Notes: a model not told the origin generated them from the letters alone. Counted from the stretch's first letter, positions 1-11,376 are shown. The stretch is 64,000 bases of DNA from Motacilla alba alba (GCF_015832195.1 NC_052021.1:310001-374000); one strand, 5' to 3'. A program made the numbers and translations.

Positions 1-280
1 ATTCAGCTTTTAGAGCTTCTAAAGTTTTTATAATTGACCTCCAAGTTTTCCCACAGCCAGAAAATGGTTCTTTGCCCTTTTTATCGATTACATTGTCCCA
101 TAAAGCATCCCCCACTTCACGCCACGCCACCCACTCAAATAATTGAGGGGGTGCGGATAGCAAATCCTCTGATCTTGCCCATGAAACGAGCTTATCTAAT
201 GCTTTTTCAGAAACTGCCTCCCCTCGCTTAGTAAGGATACCTAGAAGCAGTTTTTTCACTGCAGCATATTCAGTTTCCAT
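1..280 (-). CDS. gag: ERV-A gag, matrix N-terminus (partial, runs off window)
   Basis: The minus strand is open from an ATG at 278-280 to the window edge, 93 codons without a stop. It begins METEYAAVKK and reads as a betaretrovirus-type matrix domain: short helical, Lys- and Trp-rich segments, and no N-terminal glycine for myristoylation. Matrix assembles Gag at the membrane in this family. The ATG lies about 210 bases downstream of a PBS and LTR, the expected place for a gag start. ERV-B's gag starts in the same style (MEVERQ). Assignment to gag is by position and resemblance; the capsid and nucleocapsid parts lie outside the window. Confidence 0.75.
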   Translation of the reverse strand, partial: METEYAAVKKLLLGILTKRGEAVSEKALDKLVSWARSEDLLSAPPQLFEWVAWREVGDALWDNVIDKKGKEPFSGCGKTWRSIIKTLEALKAE

Positions 281-488
281 GCTTGCAAGCAGAAAGCAGA
301 GGGACGAAAGGTTGGGACCCTTTGACTTCCTACCTTCAAACCGTAGTCCGCTGACTCCCGGTTGAACTCTGCCTGGGCTCCTCACAGCCTTCGCTCCTGG
401 ATCAAAGCAGCACGGCTCAGCTTTTCGCTCCCGACAGCTAATCGCTAATTTTTTTAAATGTTGTTCTGGCGTTCCTGTGGTCCTTGTT
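281..488 (-). other. ERV-A untranslated leader
   Basis: This is the stretch between the PBS and the gag ATG of ERV-A. It should carry the splice donor and packaging signal. I see no open frame worth calling in it. Confidence 0.55.
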
Positions 489-507
489 GTCCCTGTTCAG
501 GTAGCCA
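489..507 (-). other. ERV-A primer binding site, degenerate tRNA-Lys type
   Basis: Read on the minus strand the site is TGGCTACCTGAACAGGGAC. Its last ten bases, GAACAGGGAC, match the usual tRNA-Lys3 PBS, and the first half has changed. It sits directly beside the LTR and ahead of gag, which supports the call. Confidence 0.6.
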
Positions 508-509
508 AA

Positions 510-942
510 TAAAGGGAGAAAAATATAGGAAAGGGGTGGGGAGAGAGACACAAAGGGAGAGAGAGGAGCCCCCGGAGTCAGAGATCAGTCCTCATGGAAG
601 TGATGATCAATGCTCGGTTTATTGCAAATCTGAGGGTACATTTATACTAGTGGCGTGGGAATATACTTGATTGGATACAAAGCAAGGCAGAAAGCTAACA
701 CAGACTTAGTCACGAGCAGATCTTAGTAGAGGTATCAGTAGAACATTTTGCTCGATATCTTCTTTGCTTATCCTCGGAACATCCGGCTTCACATCCCTTC
801 TCCTTGGGCACATCTTGGCAAGTGTGTCCATATTGTCTGTCCAAGGGCAGCACATCTTTGCTAGCATGTCTCTCCAGCTCGCAAACAGGGTTGTGCAAAC
901 AGGCCTCTCAGAGTAGGGTCTGCATAAAATGCTTTCTTCACA
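510..942 (-). mobile_element. ERV-A 5' LTR
   Basis: This is a minus-strand LTR of about 433 bp. Going downstream it has TATAAA at 641-646 and AATAAA at 618-623, then the PBS at 489-507. The U3 end reads TGTGAAGAAAG at 942, a proper TG terminus. The other end reads TTTATT before the PBS, so the terminal CA seems mutated. At 942/943 it cuts the dUTPase reading frame of ERV-B right after the residues RIAQL, so ERV-A is the later insertion. Its partner LTR and second target duplication lie beyond the left edge. Confidence 0.75.
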
Positions 943-1363
943 ATTGGGCTATCCTTTGTCCTTTCTTGATTCGTATCGGTGGAAAAGGAGTATGCACCAT
1001 GACACAAATTTGCCCGGCATAATCAGCATCTATTACTCCAGTTAAAACAAATAATCCCTTCATGGTGGCCGATGATCGTCCCAGCAGCAAAGCTCCCATA
1101 GGTTGTCCATCAATAAGGATTGGTCCCTTTATCCCAGTCAGCACCTTTTCCGGTTGGGTAGTCATCAATGTTACAGCTACTGAGGCTGCCACGTCCAGCC
1201 TGAGGCTCCTGGCAGTGGCTGGTTTTAGTGGAGCTGGGCTGAGGTGTTGAGAGTGGCTACTTGTGTCTGGGTGTGGTGGCTGTTGGATGCGCTGGCCTTC
1301 ACGTTTCTCGAGTGGCGTCAGCAAGCTCCGGTGTTGTGGGTGTCCGAGTGACAACCTTGGCAC
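943..1363 (-). pseudogene. pro: ERV-B pro region, dUTPase domain (truncated by ERV-A)
   Basis: The 3' part of this frame is a retroviral dUTPase (dUTP to dUMP plus pyrophosphate; in betaretroviruses it is fused to nucleocapsid and protease). Visible motifs are RLDVAAS near the start of the domain, GRSSATMKG, then GVIDADYAGQI (the uracil-binding hairpin with its conserved Asp) and IKKGQRIAQL near the end. The frame stops at RIAQL because the ERV-A LTR begins there, so the last dUTPase motif, protease and pol of ERV-B are displaced out of the window. The N-terminal 50 or so codons are a low-complexity linker. Confidence 0.8.
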
Positions 1364-1380
1364 CAGACGCTAGCTGCCTG

Positions 1381-2869
1381 TCAAGCCCGCCGTGTATGTC
1401 CCATGCCTTCACACCGGTAACATTTAAATCGGCCAGCAGATGGAGCCTGCGGAGCATTTGTTGCTGCTGCTTGTAGGGGTGCAAGAGCAGCTAACACCTG
1501 ACTCTGTGAAGCTGCTGCCTGTTTTTGTAACCCTACTCCTAACTCCTTAATAGCTTCTACTAACATCACTTGATTTCCTATGAGCATATTTGCCAATCGT
1601 TCTAATGCTTCTTCTATAGACCAATTAGCTCCTAGGATATTTAATACGTTCCTTGTAGCCTGGTTGCTATTCTGGAGTGCACATTGTTTCAACAAAGTAG
1701 CTTTCATAAAGTCAGGGACTCCTGCCCGTTTGATAGCAGTGGCCACCTTATCTATAAAAGATCCAAATGATTCATCCCTTCCTTGCTTTATTCCTATATA
1801 GGAGGGAACCCCGCCTGGGTCTTTTATCTTGTCTATGGCCAGTTGCACCAGGCGTATAGCTTCCCGACACTTATCAGGACCAATTAACACTTGCGCTTCC
1901 GTGCGAAGAAAAGGCCCTAGACCCATTAGCTCCTCTAGGGTTACTCCGTGTAGCGGGTCGCCTGGCTGCCGTGCTGTTGCTACACATTCCTGGCAGAGTG
2001 CTTGTCAGTGTGCATTAAACAAGAGCTGCTGATGTTGAGTGAAGATCAGCTTCGCTATTCCTCTGCAATCAGCTGGCAGTAATACCTGAGTCCCCCAAAT
2101 ATAGTCAAGCATTTGCTTTGTGGGCTCACTGGTCACCCCAAACTGACTAACTGTGGACCATAATTGCGACAATAGCTTCCAGTCCAGCGCCGTAATTGTT
2201 GCTTGATACCCGCCCCCTGCCAGAGGTGTAAATACCACCAGACAAGCAACATCCATAGCTGCTGCTATAGCCTCACTGTCCCCTGTATCTATGATCTCTT
2301 TTGCTACCGCCGCCCACGCCTCCCTTCGCTCTTGTGCAATGGCCCCCACTAGGTCACTTTCTGCCCCAGGGATCAGCTCATTACAAGGAGGAGGAGATGG
2401 AGGGTCTGGCCATGGTGCAGGCGGTGTGGACGGTGTTGTTAGAGCGCCCGTGGGGGGAGGGCTGCTGCTTGAAGAAGGAGCCGATGTTGGTGGCAAAATG
2501 ACTGTAGATGTGGCAGGGGGTAATGGACAATTTGACAAGTTCCCATAACTCTTATTCTTACCATGCGCTACGCTACCTTGCCAAGCAGCTTTCTGTTCTG
2601 CCTGATGTTGTAATAACTCATTGTGCACGACTCGCCATAGCTTTCCCAACTTTTTTGCAGTTTTATCCTATAGCTGCCTCCCACAGCTTGTCCCCAAGCT
2701 TACGCCACTCCGTTAATTCATGCACTGTATGAGGATTTTGAAAAACTCCTTGTGCAGACCCATAAGCTAACAACCCAGGAAGCTCTTTCTGCAAATCTAT
2801 GCCCTTAACCTGATGCTTTTTTAAAAAGCAAGTAAATAAATCATATGCTGCTTGCCTTTCCACTTCCAT
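1381..2869 (-). pseudogene. gag: ERV-B gag (MA-CA-NC), broken
   Basis: This is a betaretrovirus-like Gag read in pieces. The probable start is the ATG at 2867-2869 (MEVERQAAYDLF). The matrix frame ends at 2663. A frameshift leads into a second frame from about 2649, with a proline/serine-rich linker (SSSSSPPPTGAL) followed by capsid (QATITALDWKLLSQL). An in-frame TGA at 2005-2007 interrupts the capsid, which then continues in the same frame through a major homology region (IKQGRDESFGSFIDKV). The nucleocapsid knuckle CYRCEGMGH follows but loses its final Cys and hits a stop at 1381. There is at least one frameshift and two stops, so no Gag can be made. Confidence 0.85.
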
Positions 2870-3052
2870 TTTAAAAACATCAGTACTGTTGCAGCCCCAC
2901 AAGGTCTCGGCAGCACTTATTGGCCAGGCTCTCCGTTGAGGTCACCCAGGGCGCAGCACCTTTTGCTTTTCCAGCGATGCTTATTCACCATCCTTGCTGT
3001 GACAGGACCCAAACTCCTACACTGATCCACCGTGGTTACCGCTACAGCTATC

Positions 3053-3070
3053 AGGTTGCCAGCTTCACCA
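3053..3070 (-). other. ERV-B candidate primer binding site
   Basis: Three bases inside the LTR end the minus strand reads TGGTGAAGCTGGCAACCT. It starts with the required TGG, but I cannot assign a tRNA. The flanking bases 2870-3073 form the gag leader and show no other feature. Confidence 0.4.
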
Positions 3071-3073
3071 TTT

Positions 3074-4049
3074 TGTCAGATTGGCAGGAGAAATGCGGCA
3101 TGCAATATGAGCGATCAGCAAATCTTGAACTTTATTGATAGGCACACATATTTATATTGGTGTTGATAAGGCTAATACATATTGCAAAAGGTGAGCTCAT
3201 TATTGGTTAGTTACTTATCAGCCAGCTACACCTACTTTTGCATTCTTGTAGTTATACTGTTACAGCTTTTCTGCTTTTCTTCATATTTCTAACCAAAGAT
3301 CTTCCTCCTTATCCTGTTGTTGCACCAAGGGCACAGTGTCCTTGCTTTATACTGACTGCTGACTCCTATACTAGTCTCCTTCTTGCTTAACCAACGGTAT
3401 TATGTCTATGTGACCTTTCTCAGCTAGCCAACTGTCCACAAAATCCTCCACAGTTGTTTATTAATTGTTATCTAAAACATTTTCTGTCTGGCCTGCGACG
3501 ATCTGTTCAGCAGGTCAGCCAAAGGCACTCTCCCCTCCCACGAGGCTGGTGCTATCTTTTATACTAAAAACTACATGTACTATATTTACAATTCTGTTCC
3601 AATACCTATCATATATGTTAGACAGTCAGATTCTATTCTAAACCAATCTGAGAGTGCCCAAATCATGGAGGCTAGGAAGAAGAAGGAAAAAAGATAAGGC
3701 ATGCCCTGATTTCTCCATCTTGCAGCCTCAGACCCCTATGTAGAAAATCCTAAAATTTTTCCCTTCACCCTGTAATCACTACTATTGTGCTATGTAAACT
3801 TTTGTGACTTGTAATTCTTCGTACAGAGCTGGTAATTTTCTCCATGGGTTAAGATCAAAACCCCACATGTCTTTGGCTACATGCCAGGGTCTCAGAACCC
3901 CCTGCCAGTGGCTCGGGCCATCCAGGCACCCAGAGGGGTGTCCTGGGTCCCAACAGTTACTGAGATTTTAAAACTGCTTCCAGAATGTTGTATTTAAGTT
4001 TCAGCTGTGGAAGGGACAACCATCCTTTGCTCCTTAGTTTGTCTAGGTA
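3074..4049 (-). mobile_element. ERV-B 5' LTR, split by solo LTR-H
   Basis: The U5/R side is clear. It begins TGTCAG at 3074 (read on plus) beside the leader, with AATAAA (minus) at 3131-3136 and TATAAATA at 3149-3156. U3 is interrupted at 3215 by LTR-H and should resume at 3962. The true outer end of U3 is not resolved and may lie anywhere up to LTR-G at 4050, so the right boundary given here is a limit, not a measured end. Confidence 0.6.
3216..3955 (-). mobile_element. Solo LTR-H nested in the ERV-B LTR
   Basis: This is a 740-bp minus-strand LTR flanked by a perfect 6-bp direct repeat, GTTACT, at 3210-3215 and 3956-3961. The 5' end reads TGTTGGGACCC from 3955 downward. TATAAAAG lies at 3556-3563 and AATAAA at 3457-3462, in the right order and spacing. 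The 3' end reads CTGATA, so the terminal CA appears to have become TA. No internal sequence is present, so this is a solo LTR from recombination between two LTRs. It resembles common songbird LTR families from memory, not from a search. Confidence 0.8.
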
Positions 4050-5483
4050 TGTCATGGTTTTGCATGGGAGACATTTAGGGCAGTGATGCAAGGCTTCCAG
4101 CCACTGGAAAGCTGGATACACCCCTGTGAAAAACACATGTTAAAGATGAAAGAAACCTGGGAACTTCCTCTTTTTTTCTTCCTGCCTGGGAACAAGTAAT
4201 AAGGCCGGCCCTGCCCTGCCCTTGTCTCAGCTGGGCCGGGCCAAGCAGGCTCTGTCACGGGACCAGGCCCCTCTCTAGGGAGCTTGCCAAACCCTGTCCC
4301 GGCCAGGCCGGGCCCCAGCAGCGGCCCGGCAGGGGCATGGGGGCTGTGAGCCCTGGCCCAAACAGGGCTGGGCCGCGGCTGTTACCATCTTGCCACCAGG
4401 TCCCCTTCCCCCAGCGCGGCCACCGCACTAGATCGTGCGACTGAGACCAGAGGCAGCCTGCAGCCCGTGCAGAGTGGTCCTGTGACTGGAATTGAACGCA
4501 GCAAAAACCAAAGACCAGCCATGCAGCACCCATGACACAGCCGCAGCCGCAGCTCCTGCCGCAAGCACTGGGTGACCATCTGCATGCCCCGGGCGAGATG
4601 TTAACTCTTTCAGTGCTTCAAACCTCCCTTGAATGAGAGAAAGGAACAAGATGCAAGCATGTAAAGGAGCAACATGAAGACACCAAGGTCAGTAAAAAAG
4701 AAGTCCTAGATGGGGTCATGAGGAGATGGCCTAATCTTGGGGCTGAAATCCTCTTGTAATAGGTACAGAGAAAGACTTTTCTTTTTTCCTGTAACACATG
4801 AAAGCCATGGGGAGATGAAGGGTTCAATTTGATATCAAGCAAAGGCTTTCATGCCAAAGAAAGCAGATGTTAAAGTAGCTGTGATTCTATGAGAAATTTG
4901 AACAAAGAAGGAGAGAAGAGTGGTCCTGTGTCCCCAGGAAGAGAAGATCTCCGTTCCCAGAAATGAAGATCATTTTAGAGCTAGATAATGAGAACTTTTG
5001 CCTTTGAACCGCTCATCCTTAACATAGTACCCCATTAAGTTGACATGGGCCATAAACACAGCTGTGGGAAAAGCTTGTAGAAAATGGGAGGGACTTCACA
5101 GTTGCCAATTTCCCTGGGCAGCTGCTATTTGTGAGAGAGTCAGGAGAGAACTGTTTTTTTCTTGTGGAGCAGTCTGCATAACATTAACAAGAGGGACTTC
5201 TCTCCCTAAGTGAACTGAAGAAAGATTATTCTAGAGGTGGTAAACTGACTGAAATTTTAGGTTTGGTGTCTTTACATTATCAGTGGGAAAGAAAAGGTTG
5301 TGAGGGGAAGAGAAGTGTTGTGAAGGTTTTGTTCTGATTCTTATTACTCTTTCTTTTAGTTGCTGTTAATAAATTTTCCTTTATACACTTTTAAAGTTTT
5401 GAGCCTGCTTTGCCTTTCCCTTGATCCTATCTCACAGCAGGAAGTGAGTGCATTGGTGATTGGCCAGCACTAAACCTGCCACA
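4050..5483 (+). mobile_element. Solo LTR-G, long ERVL-type LTR
   Basis: This is a plus-strand LTR of about 1.43 kb. It starts TGTCATGG, has a GC-rich block at about 4200-4560, AATAAA at 5368-5373, and a U5 that ends CTGCCACA. The flanks share AGGTA (4045-4049 and 5483-5487, the first A of the right copy doubling as the LTR's last base), which fits the 5-bp duplication expected of ERVL elements. A diverged truncated copy of its first 870 or so bases lies at 7793-8695. Solo, with no internal genes. Confidence 0.7.
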
Positions 5484-7792
5484 GGTAGTAGTAACTGGAC
5501 ACCAGTATTTCACAGTATTTGCACTAGCCTCCTTTTTTAGACCTTCCTTTGCACTGACTGCAAGTGGCAGCTTTAATAACTTAATGAATAACCAGAAAAG
5601 AGCAATGTCTGCAGACACCTGCAGTGTGAAAGACACAAGTAAGTATCTATGTTAAAAGGTCTGATTTTCACCTAAAAATGTTGAACTCTTCTATATCCTG
5701 CATATTGCTCTTGTGATTGGGCAGATTGGTTTTTGTTTGAGAAATTAAAAATAAGCCTGTCTATACAAGTATTTCTTTAGAACTATAATTGTCTTTGAAG
5801 ACCAGAATACATCAGTGAACTCATTCAGAACGATTTACTGCATAACTCAACCAAGCACGTTGCAAAGCCGGACAGGTGGATTAGAGGGTGTGGGGGGTTG
5901 GTTTGTTGTTTTAGTTTCTTCCTCAATTAATTCTTCATTACGTTAATGCTTAATTAGTTTCTTTATCTTTTGGTAGAAGATTAGGACAACAGAAATTATT
6001 TGTAACTTACTGAAATCCAGCCAACAAACCAATCCTTCTTTTATTTCTGTAAATGTTACCTTTGTTTTGATCTTCATATGGACAGAACACAGGTTTCGGC
6101 AATACTAAAAGTAAAACAGTACAAAAATCATGTTTTCTGCAGCAGATTGCATAGTACAGAGTGGAATCCTACAGAAATTTATAAACAATTGTATGTCAAA
6201 GTATTATAAGCCTTGAAAAAAGTCTTCTCTTTGATCACAATGTTGATATCAAGTCTCATTATTAATCATGTAAAATGACATGCTGCCTGGTTTTGGTTTG
6301 TAGTACGACTTCCTAATATTTTGATTTTTTGATCTTTCATGGCAGTCCATCGTGATGCTATCCCTGTAAAATTTAATTTTTGTTTCTCATGGCTATTTAT
6401 TGCAGCATAGAGCAATTGCTAAGAGCTTTAGCAGATGTCTGCTGGAACTGTCTGGAGCCACAGAAGTAAGCAGCAACATTTTACTTTAGGTTTGTAATCC
6501 ATTTGTACATGCCTAAATATTGTCCTGCTATGCTTTTTAGCAGGAAGGAAAGACTGACCCAGACCGTCACCTGCTTTGTAGTGCTGGTAATGCAGTAGGG
6601 AAAAGTTCAGGGATGACTGCATGGGTCCTGAGTCTGTCTCCCAGTGCAGTCTTGCTGCTTTATTATTGTTTATAGACATTGCTAATATTGTACAGGGCGA
6701 CAGAAGCAACATGTGGTGAAATAAATTGTCTGTAGAAAAGCAAACCTCAATCTAGTGTTGGTGTGGAACCCCAGTGTGGCAAAAGTTTTCTTGCAGTGTT
6801 GAGAACAAATGGGATTGTGTGACAGCTAGATACATCTGCATTGCCAGTGTCCTGTATTTTGCTGCACTGTTCTGGGGCTTGAGAGTAGCTAAGGAATGTG
6901 GAAGCACTGGTCAGATCATAGTGCTACCAAACAGAAAGGTTTGAAGATGTGAAGCTTCCCTTTCTCTAGCCCAAAAGAACACTGAGAGAGTCTGGATAGA
7001 GCTAAATTCAGAGTAATTGAACAAAAGAATCTGCCACCCCCCTACTTATATCTTTTCCTTCATCTGAACTGCTGTACTACTACTTACATCTTTTCCTGCA
7101 TCTGAGCAGCTGTACTACTTCAACTACTTTTTAGCCAAGTGTGTTGGCTGTGGTGAGGATGCAAAGTTGTTACACAGCTTCACAAAAAACCTGTTTTACA
7201 CTCTAGGTTACCCCCCAGACATTACCCTGTGTTTGTTGTGGCTCAGAGAAGACAGCCTCTGAACAAACGGGGATGTGTAAATTCCTCTGTTTTTCTGTGA
7301 GTCACTGAATTCAATCAAGTGATAAAAAGAGAAGGTTAATGCTTTTGCATGTAGCACACATACAGAAACTCCTGCTGTCTACCTGCAATATCTCTTGTGA
7401 TGTGGAGTCAGAGCAACACTGTCAGCTCTCTAGGAGCACTAATACTCACAGCTGCTCCCATCTGTCCCCAGACAAATTGGAGTGCCCTTTCTGCTGTTAG
7501 GATGATGGAGAAACATATTCACAGGGAACACTGCAGAGACTGCAAGTGACTGCCTTGTAAAAGGGGATAAATCTGCTCTTGCCCTCTATACACAAACTCT
7601 GGAAGAGGCTGAAAAATGTGGTTGTGATATTTTATGAAAATCCCTTTGCTAGGATTTTTCTTCTCCTGAGAACCTGAGAGGGCCTCAGCTTCAAGTGTAA
7701 ACAATTTGTTATCTGCTACTGTGGAATGCAGCAGATGCATGTGAGGCACTCATGGAAGTGATGCAAAGGGAAGCTGCTAGCAGTCTCCTCCA
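5484..7792. other. No gene seen, single-copy AT-rich DNA
   Basis: Only short open frames with no recognisable motifs occur here, and no clear repeat. It is probably intronic or intergenic host DNA. Confidence 0.6.
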
Positions 7793-8695
7793 TGTATGAC
7801 AAAAAAACTCCAATCAGTAATTAGTTTTGAGAATTGACAATCTGTTAAACCACTGAGAAACCTGATACACCCTGTGAACACCCATGTAAAAAAAATGAAA
7901 AAACCCCAAGAATTTTCTCTTTTCCAGTCGGCAAAGAGGTAACAGGGGCTGGGCGTGGCGGCCCATGCCACAGGGCGCCCGCCAGGCCCCCCCATCAGCT
8001 GCCTGGTAAGGAGGAGGGGAGAATGTGGGCCAGGCTGGGCCGGGCCGGGCCATGGCTAAAACCTTGCTGCTACTAAACCCTGCCCCCGCCGTCAGCCTGG
8101 TGCCGAGCCGAGTCTGCTGGATCCCAGGAGCAGCCCTGGGCTGGGGTCAGCTCAGCCAAGATTCTACCACCATTGAAATTTGCCCCCAACCACTGGGCAA
8201 GGGAGAGGTGAAGCCATCAGCCCTCGCATGCCGGCTGCTAATATCCTCGCCACTCCCCCTCCCAATCCAGCCATGGCTCCCACCGACTGGCAACCTACCA
8301 AGCCGGTCTGGTGTCAGGTGACCATCTGCAGGCCCTGGGTGAGATATTAACTCTTACAGAGCTTCAATCCTCCCTCGAGTGAGAGAACAGGACAAAAGTG
8401 CAGACACATAAAGAAACAATACGAAAACACCAAAGTCAGTGAAGAAGTCAAGTCCCAGATGGGAGAAATGAGGAGATGCCTTTAGTTTTAGGCTGAAATC
8501 CTCTTGTAAACCTATGGAGAAGGATGTAATTGATACATCAGACTCTTTTCCCTATAACACATGAAGGTATGGGGAGATGAAAGTGTTCAGATTGTAGATA
8601 TGGAGTAAAGGTGTCCATGTTAAAGTAAGCAGATATTGAAGTAGGTGATCCATGAGAAGTTTGAACGGAGAAAAAGAGAAGAGTGATGAAGACCA
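7793..8695 (+). mobile_element. Truncated LTR-G family copy, plus orientation
   Basis: This segment follows the first 870 or so bases of LTR-G in order. Shared blocks include ATACACCC, GTGACCATCTGCA, the stretch after GAGATRTTAACTCTT, GGCTGAAATCCTCTTGTAA, and AACACATGAA. It then stops near 8695, losing the AATAAA and U5 portion, and joins minus-strand ERVL integrase sequence of ERV-C. The GC-rich block in the middle (7940-8120) is diverged from LTR-G. The exact breakpoint is uncertain by about 20 bases. Confidence 0.7.
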
Positions 8696-8933
8696 GATGC
8701 TACTATTTTCAAGGCCCAAGATGGTGTTCCAGGCAGTGGCATGACCCACAGGGTAGGTCTCCAGCCATCTAGTGGTGGCTTCCACCATGGTCAGCACATA
8801 GTGCTTACCTTGGCATATCTAGAGCAGTGTGATGTAGTCAGTCTACCAGGCCTCCCCATACAATATGGGGAGGCCATATATTTGGACCTCCCCATATTGT
8901 ACTTGCAGGGTGCCCCATGGCAGGAAGGAATAA
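8696..8933 (-). pseudogene. pol: ERV-C integrase catalytic core, truncated
   Basis: On the minus strand the frame carries LTMVEATTRWLETYPV and HATAWNTILGLE, the start of an ERVL-type integrase core. It begins after the nested solo LTR and, within about 30 codons, runs into non-homologous LTR-G family sequence, so the second Asp and the Glu of the DDE triad are missing. It cannot encode an active integrase. Confidence 0.75.
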
Positions 8934-9292
8934 TGAATCTGACTTCATGCTCTCAGAAGGCTAATTTATTATTTTATGATACTACATTATATTAAAGAAT
9001 GCTATACTAAACTATACTAAAGAATACAGAAAGGATACTTACAGAAGGCTGAAAGATAATAATGAAAACTTGTGACTCTCTCTCCAGAGTCCCAACACAG
9101 CTTGGCCCTGATTGGCCAAAGAGTGAAAACAATTCACAGCAGAAACCAATACCTGTTGGTAAACAATCTCCAAACACATTCCAGAGGAGCAAAACTCAGG
9201 AGAAGCAAATCAAATAATTATTGTTTTCCTTTTTTTCTGAGGCTTCTCAGTTTCCCAGGAGAAAAATCCTGGGCGAAGGGATTTTTCTAGCA
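8934..9292 (-). mobile_element. Solo LTR inserted in ERV-C integrase
   Basis: This is a 359-bp segment with TG...CA ends (TGAATCTGAC to CTAGCA on plus). AATAAA occurs on the minus strand near 8960-8968. It divides the ERVL integrase: the host sequence GGCACTCAC lies on one side and CTTCCTGCCATGGGGC on the other. The flanking duplication is imperfect (AATAA versus AATGT), so age or a boundary error of a few bases is likely. It resembles an abundant songbird LTR family by memory. Confidence 0.7.
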
Positions 9293-10299
9293 AATGTGAG
9301 TGCCACATCCCCATATATTTGGACCACTGCCCACCATACCATAGGGGCTTCACCCGCTTGGCCTGTTTGATGGCCGCACACGTCTCACAGTGATGGATGA
9401 CCTGAGAAATACTGTCCATAGTTAAATCCACCCCTCAGCCTTGTGCCCACTTATAGGTAGCATCTCTGCCCTGATGACTGGAGGCAGTATGGACCCATTG
9501 AGCTCGGAATAACTCTCTCTTGTGTTGCCAATCTGCATCTAACTTTGACACCTCTATCTTTGCAGCCTGATCTACCTGCTCGTTGTTTTGATGCTCCTCA
9601 TTAGCCAGACTCCTGGGGACATGGGCATCTACGTTTTCAGGTAGCTTCTCTACCCAAGTGGCAATGTCTTTCCACTCATCAGCAGCCCAGACTGGTTTTC
9701 CCCCACGCTGCCAGTTGGCCTTTTTCCCCCTTTCCAGCCCACAGAGCATTGGCTACCATCCACAAATCGGTATAAAGGTTTAGCTTTGGCCACTTCTTTC
9801 TTTCAGCAATGTCCAGGGCCAACTGAATGGCTTTGAGTTCAGCAAGTTGACTTGATTCACCTCCTTCAGTACCTTGTGCAGCCTGTTGTATGGGGCTCCA
9901 TACAGCTCCTTTCCACTTCCATTTCATTCCTACGATGTAACAGGAACTGTCAGTGAAAAAAGCATATTGTGTTTCTTCTGCTGGCAGTTGGTTATATGGT
10001 AGAGCTTCTTCAGCCCTTGTCATTTGTTCCTGCTCCTCTTCATCAATGAGAACAAAGTTTTCACCTTCCGGCCAGTTTGTAATTATTTCAAAAATCCCAT
10101 GGCAATTCAGGTTTCCAATTTGGGCATGCTGTGTGATGAGGGCAATCCATTTGCTCCATGTGATATCAGTGGTGTGGTGGGTAGGGGGCACCTTTCCTTT
10201 AAACATCCACCCAAGCACTGATGCCCAGGGTGCCAAGAGGAGTTGTTCTTCAGTGCCAATCACCTCCGAGGCAGCTTGAACTCCTTCATAGGTGGCCAA
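9293..10299 (-). pseudogene. pol: ERV-C RNase H and integrase zinc-binding domain
   Basis: Two overlapping minus frames (10299-9679 and 9749-9435) with one frameshift near 9700 give an ERVL RNase H. The motifs are FFTDSSCY (first Asp), SSQLAELKAIQLAL (Glu), LYTDLWMVANAL (Asp) and VDQAAK. Downstream, from 9431, the integrase zinc-binding domain shows HHCETCAAIKQAK. RNase H degrades the RNA of the RNA:DNA hybrid during reverse transcription. The order RT connection, RNase H, integrase fits pol. The frameshift, stops and LTR insertion rule out function. Confidence 0.8.
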
Positions 10300-10848
10300 G
10301 ATTTCCTTCTCTGTGGGAGTCTAGTTGGCTTCAGACCCTCTGTAACTTCAGCTCCAGAATCCCAGTGGTTTGCCTCGAGTCTCCTCAGGCAACTTCTGCC
10401 ACAGGCCCCAGGACAAGCCATTGTTCCCAGCTGCAGTGTAAAGCACATTCTTCACCTCTGGTCCCGTCCTGACTGGGCCAAGGGCTACCATATGAGGGAT
10501 CTGCTTGATCTGGGCAAAGGCTTGTTGCTGTTCAGGGCCCAACTGGAAATCACTCTTCTTGTGGGTAACCAGGTAGAGAGGGCTCACCATCTGGCTGTAC
10601 TCAGGGATGTGCATTCTCCAAAAACCTATAGCGCCAAGGAAAGCTTGTGTTTCCTTCTTGCTGGTTGGTGGAGACATTGCGGTGATTTTATTGATGACCT
10701 CAGTGGGAATCTGACACCATCCATCTTGCCACTTTACCCCCAGGAACTGAGTCTCTCAGGCACGTACTTTGACTTTGCTCTTCTTGGTGGTAAAGCTGGC
10801 TTCCAGCAGCATCTGGATGATCTTCTCTCCTTTCTCAAATACTTCCAT
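10300..10848 (-). pseudogene. pol: ERV-C reverse transcriptase, palm end and connection
   Basis: The minus strand reads EVFEKGEKII just after the ERV-F insertion, then FLGVKWQDG and TSKKETQAFLGAIGFWRMHIPEYSQMVSPLY, typical of the RT thumb/connection of ERVL and related elements. The residue run EVFEKGE picks up where the RT half at 16353-16910 stops. Stops occur in the first 60 codons. Non-functional. Confidence 0.75.
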
Positions 10849-11364
10849 TGAAGTTTCAAAAACTTCCGGTTTTTCACTAATGGATTGGGACTGCTGGGAT
10901 ACATTCCTTGAGCTTTATTGCAGCATCAGCCTCATTACATGGTTGAGACGATAGAAAGATGGCAATAGCTCACATCCTGCTAGCAGCAGCCAAAGATTTC
11001 TTTGTTACTTTTTAGCCCATAGCATATTGCTAAACCTTACAGACAATTGTTCTAGTCAATCACTAAAAGCACACATACACATGCTTCATGCAATGCTTGC
11101 TTGTCTGCTTTCTATTAAAAATACGCAACATTTCATTATTAAACTTAAAAACTTCTACTATCTTGCTAAGCATATTTTTCTGCAGTCTTTAGCCAAGCCT
11201 AAAACTCAAGTTATTGTTTCATGTCCTTTCTTGCTGTACTATTGTAACTTTTTCTTCTTTCAGACTTTGCATCTGTAGCTAGTTCTAAGTTTTCTGTTCT
11301 TTCTGTTTCTAAAGCCTGCTTTTACAGCTTTCTGAAAATCTTCTTACCTTTACTATTTCCCACA
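10849..11364 (-). mobile_element. ERV-F 3' LTR
   Basis: This is a 516-bp minus-strand LTR. It starts TGTGGGAAATAG at 11364 directly after a polypurine tract and ends GAAACTTCA at 10849. AATAAA lies at 10914-10919. It is the only LTR of this element; nothing like its 5' end appears at the other boundary near 16345. Confidence 0.75.
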
Positions 11365-11376
11365 TTTCCTCCTCTT
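11365..11376 (-). other. ERV-F polypurine tract
   Basis: The minus strand reads AAGAGGAGGAAA immediately before the TGTGGG of the LTR. This is the usual plus-strand DNA primer site and fixes the LTR boundary. Confidence 0.75.
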
